This document shows, one piece after another, positions 7,876 through 16,079 of a stretch of 37,219 nt of DNA (positions are counted from its first letter, which is position 1; each line of letters begins with the position of its first letter). The stretch lies in assembly GCA_030602345.1 (NCBI GenBank), contig JAUVZX010000007.1, positions 1 through 37,219 of the forward strand, given 5' to 3'. The notes below the pieces were generated by a model that worked only from the letters and a program-made list of their open reading frames with translations, searched no databases and was not told where the DNA came from. This DNA comes from Bacilli bacterium (GTDB taxonomy: Bacteria; Bacillota_I; Bacilli_A; RF39; UBA660). The translations under genes and the position numbers were made by a program.

Positions 7876-8658
7876 ATGAAAAAATTTATAGATAATGTTA
7901 AAAAATATTATAGTTATGCGATTTATAGCGCTAAAAGCGAACTTAAAAGCGAGGTGGCTGGTTCTTATTTGAATTGGCTTTGGTGGATATTAGATCCGCT
8001 TGCTTTCATGATGATTTATACGTTTATAGTTACAATTGTTTTTAGGAGTAATGAACAATATTTCCCGGTATTTGTATTAATTGGTTTAACAACGTGGAAT
8101 TTCTTTAATTCTATGATTACAAGTAGTGTCAAAATAGTTAATAATAATAGAAATATTGTTTCTAAAATATATTTGCCTAAATACATATTAATAATTTCAA
8201 AATCATTTGTATTATTGTTTAAGATGAGTATATCATTTGCATTAATAATATTAATGATGATAGTTATGCAAATACCATTTTCATGGACTATTTTTCAATT
8301 TTTACCAATATTAATAGTTTTATATGTTATTACTTTTGGAATATCTAGTATATTATTGCATTTTGGTATTTTTGTAGAAGACTTGGCTAATTTAATGAAT
8401 ATAGTTTTAAAATTAATGTTTTATTTATCAGGAATATTTTATTCTATAGGAACAAGACTTCCTGTGCCATATAATTCATATTTTTTAAATTTTAATCCAG
8501 CGGCTTTAGTCATTGATTCATTTAGAAAAATATTGATTAATGGTAGTAATCCTGATTACTTATGGTTATTTATTTGGCTAATTATAGGTTTATTGTTAAC
8601 TATGATTGGTATTAATATAATCCATAAACACGAAAATAGTTATGCGAAGGTGATTTAA
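7876..8658 (+). CDS. tagG: Teichoic acid ABC exporter permease (TagG-like)
   Basis: A 260-residue ABC-2 type permease. A cytoplasmic, amphipathic start with KSELKSEVAGSYLNWLWWIL leads into about six transmembrane helices. That lead-in is typical of TagG/Wzm proteins. With the ATPase encoded next (one-base TAATG overlap) it would carry the lipid-linked polymer made by the preceding enzyme across the membrane. The same family exports other polysaccharides; the TagF-like neighbour is what favours teichoic acid. Confidence 0.85.
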   Translation: MKKFIDNVKKYYSYAIYSAKSELKSEVAGSYLNWLWWILDPLAFMMIYTFIVTIVFRSNEQYFPVFVLIGLTTWNFFNSMITSSVKIVNNNRNIVSKIYLPKYILIISKSFVLLFKMSISFALIILMMIVMQIPFSWTIFQFLPILIVLYVITFGISSILLHFGIFVEDLANLMNIVLKLMFYLSGIFYSIGTRLPVPYNSYFLNFNPAALVIDSFRKILINGSNPDYLWLFIWLIIGLLLTMIGINIIHKHENSYAKVI

Positions 8659-9395
8659 TGAAAAAAAGAGAAATAGCCCTTACAGTTAAAGATCTAAGAA
8701 TCACTTATAAGGGTTTGAAAAAGTTTTCAGTAAAAAAAGCTTTACTATCATTTAGAACAAGTAAAGCAGAAACTTTTGAAGCGTTAAGAGGAGTAAGTTT
8801 CGAACTTCAAAAAGGTAAAATATTGGGAATCATCGGAAAAAATGGTAGTGGTAAATCAACTATGCTAAGAGCAATTGCAGGAATATTTTCTCCTGATAAA
8901 GGAACAATTGATCTACACGGAAATAACGTTTCGCTATTATCTATTGGAGTAGGGTTCCAACCTAAACTAACCGGGCATGAAAATATATATTTATCAGGAA
9001 TGTTATTAGGTTTTAGTGAAGCAGAAATTAAAGCTAAATATAAAGAAATAGTAGAGTTTTCAGAATTAAAAGACTTTATTCATAAACCTGTGAAAACATA
9101 TTCAAGTGGTATGTATTCTAAATTAGCTTTCTCAGTAACTGCTATCTTAAAAACAGATATCATGTTAATTGATGAAGTATTAAGCGTTGGTGATGCAAAA
9201 TTCAAAGAAAAAAGTTATAACAAGATGAAAGAATTGATAAGTGATAAACATAGAACGGTTGTTATTGTTTCACATAATATTGATACTTTAGATGAACTTT
9301 GTAATGAAATACTATGGTTAGATGAAGGTAAAATTAAAATGTATGGTCCTTCTAAAAAAGTTTTAAAAGCGTATAAAGAATTTATGGCTAACTAA
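8658..9395 (+). CDS. tagH: Teichoic acid ABC exporter ATPase (TagH-like)
   Basis: A 245-residue ABC ATPase with Walker A GKNGSGKST (60-68), a signature YSSGMYSKLAFSV (148-160) and Walker B IMLIDEVLSVGD (168-179). The N-terminal spacing, with VKKALLSFRTSKAETFEAL before the first strand, is that of TagH/Wzt exporters. It lacks the long extracellular C-terminal part of Bacillus TagH and ends just after the nucleotide-binding domain, as many shorter homologues do. It pairs with the permease just upstream through a one-base overlap. Confidence 0.87.
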   Translation: MKKREIALTVKDLRITYKGLKKFSVKKALLSFRTSKAETFEALRGVSFELQKGKILGIIGKNGSGKSTMLRAIAGIFSPDKGTIDLHGNNVSLLSIGVGFQPKLTGHENIYLSGMLLGFSEAEIKAKYKEIVEFSELKDFIHKPVKTYSSGMYSKLAFSVTAILKTDIMLIDEVLSVGDAKFKEKSYNKMKELISDKHRTVVIVSHNIDTLDELCNEILWLDEGKIKMYGPSKKVLKAYKEFMAN

Positions 9396-9396
9396 T

Positions 9397-9407
9397 TATG
9401 TTATAAT
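9397..9407 (+). promoter_or_regulatory. Extended -10 promoter of rubrerythrin
   Basis: TATGTTATAAT with TATAAT at 9402-9407, directly followed by the ribosome site AGGAGGAG and the ATG at 9428. The TAA of the TagH-like gene overlaps its upstream side. Confidence 0.7.
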
Positions 9408-9427
9408 TATACTAGGAGGAGAATAAA

Positions 9428-9967
9428 ATGGAAATAAAAAACACTAAAACAGAAAAAAACTTACATGAAGCATTTAGAGGAGAAGCCGAAGCTTTTATAA
9501 AGTACCTTTTCTTCGCTTCTAGAGCTAAAAAAGATGGATATGAGCAAATAGCTGAGATATTCGACAAAACGGCTCTAAATGAAAAAGAACACGCTAAAAT
9601 ATGGTTTAAATTATTAAAGGGTGGTAAAGTTCCACATACACTTGATAATTTACAAGATTGTATTGATGGTGAAAACTATGAACACACTCAAATGTATGTT
9701 GACTTTGCTAAAGATGCTAAAGAAGAAGGATTTGATAAAATAGCAGAACTATTTTTAGGAGTAGCTAAAATTGAAAAAGAACATGAAGAAAGATACCAAC
9801 ATCTATATAATTTAGTTAAAGAAAATAAAGTTTTTGAAAAAGAAGACGAAATGATTTGGATATGTAGAAACTGTGGTAATGTTCATTATGGAAAACAAGC
9901 TCCTGAAATATGTCCGGTTTGTGATCATGAACAAGCATTCTATCAAATTTTAGTAGAGCAATATTAA
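9428..9967 (+). CDS. rbr: Rubrerythrin
   Basis: A 179-residue peroxide-scavenging non-haem iron protein. Residues 1 to about 135 are the four-helix di-iron domain, with glutamates in RGEAEAF (18-23), NEKEHAK (51-57) and KIEKEHEER (115-122). A C-terminal rubredoxin-like knuckle has C146-x2-C149 and C162-x2-C165. Rubrerythrin reduces hydrogen peroxide in anaerobes using electrons from reduced redox carriers. It is a single-gene unit with its own promoter and terminator. It is the clearest sign in the window of an oxygen-sensitive lifestyle. Confidence 0.95.
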   Translation: MEIKNTKTEKNLHEAFRGEAEAFIKYLFFASRAKKDGYEQIAEIFDKTALNEKEHAKIWFKLLKGGKVPHTLDNLQDCIDGENYEHTQMYVDFAKDAKEEGFDKIAELFLGVAKIEKEHEERYQHLYNLVKENKVFEKEDEMIWICRNCGNVHYGKQAPEICPVCDHEQAFYQILVEQY

Positions 9968-9990
9968 AAACAGAGATATCTCTGTTTTTT
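9967..9990 (+). terminator. Terminator of rubrerythrin
   Basis: CAGAG-ATAT-CTCTG (9971-9975 with 9980-9984), extended by AAAA/TTTT and followed by a T-run, starting at the stop codon of the gene. Confidence 0.85.
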
Positions 9991-9994
9991 TATA

Positions 9995-10018
9995 CAAAAA
10001 AAATCACCTAAGTGATTT
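9995..10018 (-). terminator. Terminator of tRNA-Met
   Basis: On the minus strand AAATCAC-TTAG-GTGATTT is followed by a run of T (10018 down to 9995). It stands back to back with the rubrerythrin terminator, keeping the two converging units apart. Confidence 0.8.
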
Positions 10019-10028
10019 ATTATATACA

Positions 10029-10105
10029 TGGTAGCGACGGAGGGATTCGAACCCACGACCTACCGGGTATGAACCGGTTGCTCTAGCCAACTGAGCTACA
10101 TCGCC
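10029..10105 (-). tRNA. tRNA-Met (CAT), elongator type
   Basis: A 77-nt tRNA including an encoded CCA (10029-10031). The D arm (GCTCAGTTGGCTAGAGC), the anticodon arm ACCGG-TTCATAC-CCGGT with anticodon CAT, and the T arm with GGTTCGAAT are all regular. The molecule starts with G and pairs G1 with U72, so it lacks the C1-A72 mismatch of initiator tRNA. It closely resembles my recollection of the Bacillus elongator tRNA-Met. A tRNA-Ile with lysidine also has CAT, but its body differs. It lies against the direction of its neighbours, with its own promoter and terminator. Confidence 0.93.
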
Positions 10106-10121
10106 ATAAACATGCACTATA

Positions 10122-10150
10122 ATAATAGCAAATTACATACTTGTTTGCAA
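10122..10150 (-). promoter_or_regulatory. Promoter of tRNA-Met
   Basis: On the minus strand TTGCAA (10145-10150) and TATTAT (10122-10127) are 17 bases apart, with TG-type bases before the -10. It is one of the few promoters here with both elements, as expected for a stable RNA gene. Confidence 0.7.
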
Positions 10151-10210
10151 TACTTTTATAGCAAAAAAACTTAAAATATGTTAATATAATTATTAGAAAT
10201 GGAGAAGTTC

Positions 10211-11575
10211 ATGGATATATTAAAAAAAATAAAAAATAATAAAATAGGATCTTTTAGTCCTTATGAAATAGAAGAATATCTAAACAATGTTACGGATTTA
10301 TATAATGATCCTATTTTAATTGAATTAGCTTCTTCAAAAGAAAAATATGAATTTTTATTGATGCCTATTTTAAAAAGAGATTATAATACCATTCTAGGTA
10401 AAATAAAAAACAACTTTAATCCAGAAAAATACTTCAAAAAACATATTAATATGTTAAACGAAAACAATATGATCTATGCTCATCAGTTAAAAAAGAAGAT
10501 AGAAACAATACTTGCATATACTATGCCAATTGAGTGTAAATGGTATATAAACTATCTAAAATATAAATATGAGAATTCTTTTGCTAAAAAAATTGATTTA
10601 TCTTTCTTTCCTTCGTTATCTCATTTTAATCATAAATTTGAATGGTCACAAGGATTATCTGTACAAGAAAAAAACCATCGAATAGGGATTATTAAAAACA
10701 GTAGGGGGTCTATATTGACTTCCAAAGGCAAACACTATATTTATATAAATTTACAAGAATATTATAAGGAAATTTTAAATTCGGGTCTTAACGATGCTAA
10801 TTTTGATTTAATAAATACCTTTTTCCACGAACTTACTCATGCAAAACAATTAAATCCTAGTTTCTCAAATAAACTCCATAGTTATAAAATAGACAAATCT
10901 TATTTTGCTTTAAACGCCTGTAAAAATGATAATAATTATAAGGAAAATTATGATTATTTTTATCATTATGCTTATCATGAATATGATGCCAGAATAAATG
11001 CGGCAGCTTTAGCAAAAAATGAAATAGAAAAATATAACTTTACCGGAAAAGAAGATTTGTTAAAAAAAGCAGATGATATAATACTATACAATTCATTATT
11101 TACTTTAAACAAAGCAAACAGTGAATTTGAAGATTTATTTGACTCTATAGCACATAAAAATGATCATTATGGGTATCCATTTGATTATAGTTTTGAATAT
11201 GATGAAAATTGGAAAAGAATGAGCTTAAGTGATTTTATGAATAAAAATTATAATCTAATCAAAGAAGACTTAGGTAATTACATTGCTCAAAGAATAATAG
11301 AAACTAATGATGAAGTAGCTTTATCAGAACAAATGGCCCTTATTAGTAATCAGCACCAAAGTATCGTTTTAAAGATTATAAAGGAAAGATTAAACGAAAT
11401 AGGTACTCATAAAGAATTAACTAATAGAGCTTTAAAAATTGAAGATATTAACACTAATATGCAGCTTATTGGTTTAGAAAAACTTCAATATTTAGATTCG
11501 TTAGAAGGATCATTAATCAATAAATTTAATACACTTAAAAAGGAGTATAACCATGAATTACATCGTCGTAAGTAA
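10211..11575 (+). CDS. Unrecognised protein with a zincin-type HEXXH motif
   Basis: I do not recognise this protein. I chose the ATG at 10211 (454 residues) because GGAG at 10201-10204 stands six bases before it; the ATG at 10199 lacks a ribosome site. It has no signal peptide and looks cytoplasmic. At residue 206 it has FFHELTHAKQLNPSF: HELTH fits the HEXXH zinc motif of metallopeptidases, and a downstream YHEYDARINAA could supply a third ligand. The flanks are K/N/Y-rich helices. The C-terminus overlaps holA by 23 bases, and the holA ribosome site AAGGAG lies within it, so the two are in one unit. Peptidase activity is an inference from one motif. Confidence 0.6.
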   Translation: MDILKKIKNNKIGSFSPYEIEEYLNNVTDLYNDPILIELASSKEKYEFLLMPILKRDYNTILGKIKNNFNPEKYFKKHINMLNENNMIYAHQLKKKIETILAYTMPIECKWYINYLKYKYENSFAKKIDLSFFPSLSHFNHKFEWSQGLSVQEKNHRIGIIKNSRGSILTSKGKHYIYINLQEYYKEILNSGLNDANFDLINTFFHELTHAKQLNPSFSNKLHSYKIDKSYFALNACKNDNNYKENYDYFYHYAYHEYDARINAAALAKNEIEKYNFTGKEDLLKKADDIILYNSLFTLNKANSEFEDLFDSIAHKNDHYGYPFDYSFEYDENWKRMSLSDFMNKNYNLIKEDLGNYIAQRIIETNDEVALSEQMALISNQHQSIVLKIIKERLNEIGTHKELTNRALKIEDINTNMQLIGLEKLQYLDSLEGSLINKFNTLKKEYNHELHRRK

Positions 11576-12449
11576 GGAAAAAAGTCATGCTTCTTTTGAA
11601 ATTGATAAAATTGTTAACGATTTAAACATTTCTAAAGACAGTATTATCTATTATGATTATGAAGAAGGACTTATGAATCAAATTTTAGATGAAGCTAATA
11701 TTATGCCTTTGTTTGATCATACAAAAGTAATCGTAGTAGATAATGTTTCAATGGCTAAACCTGATAAAAAATTATTAGAGTATTTAGATGATCCTTGTTT
11801 AACTACATGTCTTATTCTAATAGATTATGAAAGTGATATTAAAAAAATTACTTGTCCTGAACAAACTAAATTAATAAATTGTAACTTATCTACCGATAAA
11901 TTTAGTTATATTAAAGAGTATTTGAAAGAATATAAAATAGATAGTATAGCGCTTAAATATATTTATCAAATATCTAGTGATGATTTAAATCATATTAAAA
12001 ATGAATTAGATAAGATTATGATGTATAAATGGGAAGAAAAAGAAATAACAATTAAAGATATTGAAAAAATCATGTATTTTCCAGAAGAAACAGATGTCTT
12101 CAAGTTAATTGACTATATTGTTTTAAAAGACTCTAAAAAGGCTTTAAAAACATATTATGAGCTGTTAAACAAAGAAGACCCCATTAAAATAATAACGATC
12201 TTAGCAAATCAAATAAGATTAATATATCAAATAAAATCATTATCTAATTTTAGTAATGATGAGATTGCTAAAGAATTGAAAGTTCATCCATATCGTGTTA
12301 AATTAGGAAAAGAAAAGGCAAGAATTTACGATGAAAATAAATTGATCGAAATAATATATGCTTTATCAGATATGGATATTGCCATTAAATCAGGTACAAT
12401 TGATAAAAAAGAAGCCTTAGAAAATTATATAATATTGTTGAAAGAGTAG
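11553..12449 (+). CDS. holA: DNA polymerase III subunit delta
   Basis: A 298-residue clamp-loader subunit of usual length. The N-terminal part has the family look of FDHTKVIVVDNV, then a region near 160-220 with FPEETDVFKLIDYIVLKDS and ANQIRLIYQIKSL, the DNA pol III delta blocks (compare ...F.L.DAi...a). Delta opens the sliding clamp in the gamma/tau complex. The ATG at 11553 follows AAGGAG inside the end of the preceding gene. xerD and an AlkD-like gene follow, forming a DNA-maintenance unit. Delta sequences diverge strongly, but the pattern and length here leave little doubt. Confidence 0.88.
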   Translation: MNYIVVSKEKSHASFEIDKIVNDLNISKDSIIYYDYEEGLMNQILDEANIMPLFDHTKVIVVDNVSMAKPDKKLLEYLDDPCLTTCLILIDYESDIKKITCPEQTKLINCNLSTDKFSYIKEYLKEYKIDSIALKYIYQISSDDLNHIKNELDKIMMYKWEEKEITIKDIEKIMYFPEETDVFKLIDYIVLKDSKKALKTYYELLNKEDPIKIITILANQIRLIYQIKSLSNFSNDEIAKELKVHPYRVKLGKEKARIYDENKLIEIIYALSDMDIAIKSGTIDKKEALENYIILLKE

Positions 12450-12456
12450 GGATAGT

Positions 12457-13335
12457 ATGATAGTAAAAGATGCTATAGAAGAATTTTTAAATTATTTAAG
12501 AATCGATAAAAAATATAGTGAAAATACTATCTTTTCTTATGAAAGAGACTTAAAAAAAATATTTAATATATACTTAAATGAAGACATCAATAATTTAAAT
12601 AAAGATCACATCAAAAAAGAAATAGCAAAAACTAAATTAGCAGTGTCATCTACATCTAGATTAATATCATCTATCAAAAGTTTTTATAAATACTTAAGAA
12701 CATTCAATATGGTTACCATTAATTTAGCAGATGATTTAATTATGCCTAAAAAAGAAAAGAAAATACCTAAAGTGTTATCTATTGCTGATATTGAAAAGCT
12801 ATTATCTTTAGAACCTAAGGATAAACTTGACTATCGCAATAAAGCGATAATTGAATTATTATACGCAACAGGAATAAGAGTAAGTGAATTAATTAATATT
12901 AAGTTAAACGATTTAGACTTAAATAACGATGTTTTAAGAACGTTTGGAAAAGGTAACAAGGAAAGAGTCATACCTCTAGGAGATTATGCAAAGGAAGCCT
13001 TAAAAACATATATTAATAACTATAGAATATTTTTAGCCAAACCAGGAAGTGAATACTTATTCTTAAATAATCATGGTCATAAAATAACAAGACAAGGAAT
13101 ATTTAAAATATTAAACCAAGTAGCTAAAAAAACAATGATGAATACACCATTTTCACCACATACTCTAAGACACTCATTTGCAACACACTTACTAAACTAT
13201 GGAGCAGACTTAAGAAGCATTCAAGAGTTATTGGGACACTCAGATATATCTAGCACACAAATATACACTCATGTTTCCAAAGAAAAATTAAAGAAAAATT
13301 ACAACGATTTCCATCCACACAGTAAGGAAAAATAA
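12457..13335 (+). CDS. xerD: Tyrosine recombinase XerD (or XerC)
   Basis: A 292-residue tyrosine recombinase with an N-terminal SAM-like DNA-binding domain (1 to about 90) and a full catalytic set: R141 (TGIRVSEL), K165 region (GKGNKERVIPL), H235 and R238 (PHTLRHSFATHLL), H261 (LGHSDISSTQ) and the nucleophile Y270 (IYTHV). The size and the motif spacing are those of XerC/XerD, which resolve chromosome dimers at dif. A dif site lies about 730 bp downstream, so this enzyme and its target are neighbours. XerD is my choice, but XerC cannot be excluded; a second Xer protein should exist elsewhere in the genome. It starts seven bases after holA. Confidence 0.87.
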   Translation: MIVKDAIEEFLNYLRIDKKYSENTIFSYERDLKKIFNIYLNEDINNLNKDHIKKEIAKTKLAVSSTSRLISSIKSFYKYLRTFNMVTINLADDLIMPKKEKKIPKVLSIADIEKLLSLEPKDKLDYRNKAIIELLYATGIRVSELINIKLNDLDLNNDVLRTFGKGNKERVIPLGDYAKEALKTYINNYRIFLAKPGSEYLFLNNHGHKITRQGIFKILNQVAKKTMMNTPFSPHTLRHSFATHLLNYGADLRSIQELLGHSDISSTQIYTHVSKEKLKKNYNDFHPHSKEK

Positions 13336-13336
13336 T

Positions 13337-14050
13337 ATGAACTTAGAAAATATAACTTGGAATGAACAAAACTATCAACTATTCATTAACCACTTAAAAG
13401 AAAATGTCAATCAAGAATATAAAACATTTAACACTAGACTACTAAACACTAAAAGTGAAGTAATCGGCAATAATATTCCCTTTATAAGAAATATTGCCAA
13501 ACAAATTAAAAAAGGTGATTATAAAGGCTTCTTTGCCATAAATAAACACCACTATTATGAAGAAACAACTATTCAAGGAATAATAATAGGAGAACTAAAG
13601 TTAGATATAGAAGAAACTATCGATTATTTAAAAAAATATACTAAGTATATCGATAATTGGGCTACAAATGACGTTGTTGCCAATAGTTTAAAGATATTTA
13701 AACAAGAAAAAAGTAGGGGAATACAGTATATTAAAGAATTAGTTAAATCTGATCATCCATTTGAAGTAAGATTTGGACTAATCCTATTATTGTGTCACTA
13801 TATTGAAGAAGACTACATAGATCAAATAATCGATATATCAACCAAAGTAAAGAGTAGTGACTACTATATCCTAATGGGAAACGCTTGGTTATTATCAATG
13901 TGCTACTTTAAGTTTAAAGATAAAATATTATATTTATTGAAAAATAATATATTAGAAACTAAATTACACAATAAAACTATTCAAAAGATAAAAGAATCTA
14001 ATCGTATAACTAAAGAAGAGAAGATATACTTATCATCTATTAAGAGATAA
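13337..14050 (+). CDS. AlkD-like DNA alkylation repair protein
   Basis: A 237-residue all-helical HEAT-like repeat protein of the AlkC/AlkD DNA glycosylase family. The family block appears as IRNIAKQIKKGDYKGFF (50-66), TTIQGIIIGELKL near 77-89 and YIDNWATNDVV (107-117), where the aspartate would be the catalytic one. Such proteins remove alkylated bases such as 3-methyladenine and 7-methylguanine. It starts one base after xerD, so it is co-transcribed. Its end is 16 bases from the dif site. Confidence 0.8.
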   Translation: MNLENITWNEQNYQLFINHLKENVNQEYKTFNTRLLNTKSEVIGNNIPFIRNIAKQIKKGDYKGFFAINKHHYYEETTIQGIIIGELKLDIEETIDYLKKYTKYIDNWATNDVVANSLKIFKQEKSRGIQYIKELVKSDHPFEVRFGLILLLCHYIEEDYIDQIIDISTKVKSSDYYILMGNAWLLSMCYFKFKDKILYLLKNNILETKLHNKTIQKIKESNRITKEEKIYLSSIKR

Positions 14051-14066
14051 ACAATTAATATTTACT

Positions 14067-14094
14067 AGTTAACATAATATACATTATACGAAGT
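14067..14094 (-). other. dif: dif site for XerC/XerD chromosome dimer resolution
   Basis: Reading the minus strand: a XerC-type arm ACTTCGTATAA (14094-14084), a six-base spacer TGTATA, then a XerD-type arm TTATGTTAACT (14077-14067). This is the canonical 11-6-11 layout. From memory, positions 8-26 are the same as in the Escherichia coli dif, and 24 of 28 match the Bacillus subtilis dif. It lies between the xerD-containing unit and the gene on the other strand. Coding strand switches exactly here, from + on the left to - on the right, as expected where the two replication forks meet. The site does not lie in a mobile element. Confidence 0.9.
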
Positions 14095-14106
14095 TATATA
14101 TAAAAG

Positions 14107-14131
14107 AAAAAAGACTAATTATAGTCTTTTT
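14107..14131. terminator. Shared bidirectional terminator beside dif
   Basis: AAGACTA-ATTA-TAGTCTT (14111-14117 with 14122-14128), with A's before and T's after on both strands. It can end the AlkD unit from the left and the HTH gene from the right. Confidence 0.8.
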
Positions 14132-14132
14132 A

Positions 14133-14909
14133 TTATACTTTTCTTGATTGAATTTCAACTATTTTAGCTAAAACTTCTTGTAAATTTTTATCAGTTACTT
14201 CAGTATAACCAAGTTCTTTTAAAGCTTGAACTCTAGCAACATTTAATTCTAAAGTTCTTCCTAATTTTTCTTCTTGTCTTTGCTCAATCTTATCGATGAA
14301 ACGTTTTCTCGCTTCAGCTATTTTAGCTGGCGAATATCCCTTAGCACCATATAAATTGATCGCTGAGAATAATATACTCTCGAAAACATACTGCTCATCT
14401 TGATTAAAGACAAATTCTGTTGGTTTAGTCATACCAATTGATTTTGATACATAAGCTAGGATATATTTAATTTCTTTTGATGATTCCATAGCTTGAACGA
14501 AATTATATAAATATTTCATACTATGATAAGCATCTTCTTTTGATTCACCTTCAAATTTTAATTTAATTAAATCAATAATATTAGATAATAATTCTTTTTC
14601 TTTCTTATCTAAACCTTGAAATAAGTTATTATTATCAGAATAATCAACATTAGCAGAGCTCTCTAATAAAGCCTTAATTCTATCTTCAACTTCTTTAATA
14701 TAGTCTGTTGTAACTTTAATTGAATTAATATCTTCAGCAGCTTTAACTCCTAATAAGTTCAATAATAATACTTTTTTATCTTTTGGCCATTTACTTATAT
14801 CATCAAGCTCTAAATAATTATAAATCATTTGTCTTGAAACTCCTAAATATTTTGCCAAATTAACTTTTGATATTCCTAATTCATGTAAAATTGTATTTAA
14901 CTTCTCCAT
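14133..14909 (-). CDS. Unrecognised HTH-domain protein
   Basis: A 258-residue protein. I chose the ATG at 14909 since AGGAGGTTTTGAT lies before it; an ATG seven codons upstream has no ribosome site. Residues 1-35 form an XRE/Cro-type helix-turn-helix with ISKVNLAKYLGVSRQMIYNYL. The rest is acidic and helical, with a likely coiled stretch at 60-110 and GAKGYSPAKIAEARKRFIDK towards the end. No known effector domain is seen. It may be a transcription or DNA-organising factor; the target is unknown. Its promoter carries two adjacent TTGACA copies on its strand. Confidence 0.65.
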   Translation of the reverse strand: MEKLNTILHELGISKVNLAKYLGVSRQMIYNYLELDDISKWPKDKKVLLLNLLGVKAAEDINSIKVTTDYIKEVEDRIKALLESSANVDYSDNNNLFQGLDKKEKELLSNIIDLIKLKFEGESKEDAYHSMKYLYNFVQAMESSKEIKYILAYVSKSIGMTKPTEFVFNQDEQYVFESILFSAINLYGAKGYSPAKIAEARKRFIDKIEQRQEEKLGRTLELNVARVQALKELGYTEVTDKNLQEVLAKIVEIQSRKV

Positions 14910-14928
14910 ATCAAAACCTCCTATTATC

Positions 14929-14956
14929 ATTTTATCATAACTGTGTCAATTGTCAA
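14929..14956 (-). promoter_or_regulatory. Promoter of the HTH gene with tandem TTGACA
   Basis: TTGACA at 14956-14951 and TAAAAT at 14934-14929 are 16 bases apart. A second TTGACA at 14949-14944 follows, giving a direct repeat with a seven-base step. One copy serves as the -35; the pair could be an operator for the HTH protein itself, but nothing proves this. Confidence 0.5.
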
Positions 14957-14978
14957 TCGTAAAGTAAAAGTATACTAA

Positions 14979-16076
14979 TTATGCTATTTTAACGCCTTTT
15001 TTATATACTTCTTTAATAATTCCTCCACCTAAACACAAATCATCCTTATAAAAGACACATGCTTGTCCTGGTGTTACTGCTTTAATTCCATTAGGATATT
15101 TAACTATTACTTCATCATTATGTTTTTCAATTATTACTTCTTGATCTGCTTGGCGATATCTAAATTTAGCTGTACAATTGGTTATTTCTTCTTCAATAAA
15201 CCAATTTAAATCAGATATAATCGCTGAATCACTAATTAAAAAGTCATTTTCTTCACCTGAAGCTACATATAATATATTATTAATAGTATCTTTTTTAACC
15301 ACGAATAATTTATCTTCATAGCCCCCTACTTCTAATCCTTTTCTTTGACCAAGAGTGTAGTACATTAAACCAATGTGTTTGCCTAATTTTTGATTATTTT
15401 CAATATGAATAATATCTCCAGCTTGGTTTGGTAAATAATTTTTCAAGAATTGTTTAAAATTTCTTTCTCCAATAAAGCAAATTCCAGTAGAATCTTTTTT
15501 ATCAGCAGTATATAAGTCATATTCATGCGCTATTTGTCTCACCTTTTGCTTATCTATATCTCCCAAAGGAAATAATACCTTAGGAAGAATAGAACTAGGT
15601 ATTTGAGATAGAAAATAAGATTGATCTTTATTTTTATCATAAGCTTTATATAATTTGTTATCTAATATCTTAGCATAGTGACCCGTTGCAATATAATCAG
15701 CACCTAATTTTAAAGCCTCTTTATAAAAAGCATCAAATTTAATATATTTATTACACATAATATCAGGATTAGGAGTTCTACCTCTTTTTAATTCTTCTAA
15801 AAAGTAATTAAAAACATGGTCCCAATATTCTTTAATGAAATCGACACGATAAAGAGGTATGCCTAATTTCTTGCATACTTCACTCGCATCATTATAATCT
15901 TGTTCTTGAGGACAAATTTCATCATTAACTGTTGGATTACCTAAATAATCATTATTTAAAGTACTATCCCAGTTTCTCATAAATAGTCCAATTACTTCAT
16001 ATCCTTGGTTTTTAAGGAGTAAAGCAGCAACACTGCTATCTACTCCACCGCTCATCCCAATTACTACTTTTTTCAT
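14979..16076 (-). CDS. mnmA: tRNA 2-thiouridine(34) synthase MnmA
   Basis: A 365-residue enzyme that puts sulfur on U34 of tRNA for Lys, Glu and Gln. It has the PP-loop SGGVDSS (9-15), the catalytic cysteine C108 in NPDIMCNKYIKF, and the second cysteine C200 in DSTGICFIGERNF. The C-terminal beta-barrel ends with AVTPGQACVFY. Length is standard. It starts three bases after the stop of the P-type ATPase gene, so the two are in one transcript, although their functions do not obviously join. Confidence 0.96.
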   Translation of the reverse strand: MKKVVIGMSGGVDSSVAALLLKNQGYEVIGLFMRNWDSTLNNDYLGNPTVNDEICPQEQDYNDASEVCKKLGIPLYRVDFIKEYWDHVFNYFLEELKRGRTPNPDIMCNKYIKFDAFYKEALKLGADYIATGHYAKILDNKLYKAYDKNKDQSYFLSQIPSSILPKVLFPLGDIDKQKVRQIAHEYDLYTADKKDSTGICFIGERNFKQFLKNYLPNQAGDIIHIENNQKLGKHIGLMYYTLGQRKGLEVGGYEDKLFVVKKDTINNILYVASGEENDFLISDSAIISDLNWFIEEEITNCTAKFRYRQADQEVIIEKHNDEVIVKYPNGIKAVTPGQACVFYKDDLCLGGGIIKEVYKKGVKIA

Positions 16077-16079
16077 ATG

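Noticed and set aside
14077-14097. A perfect 13-base match to one arm of loxP (TATACGAAGTTAT) next to a partly matching spacer
   Set aside because: The other arm matches only about half. The 28-base stretch 14067-14094 fits dif far better on both arms and in spacer length, and xerD is close by. The loxP likeness comes from the XerC-type arm.
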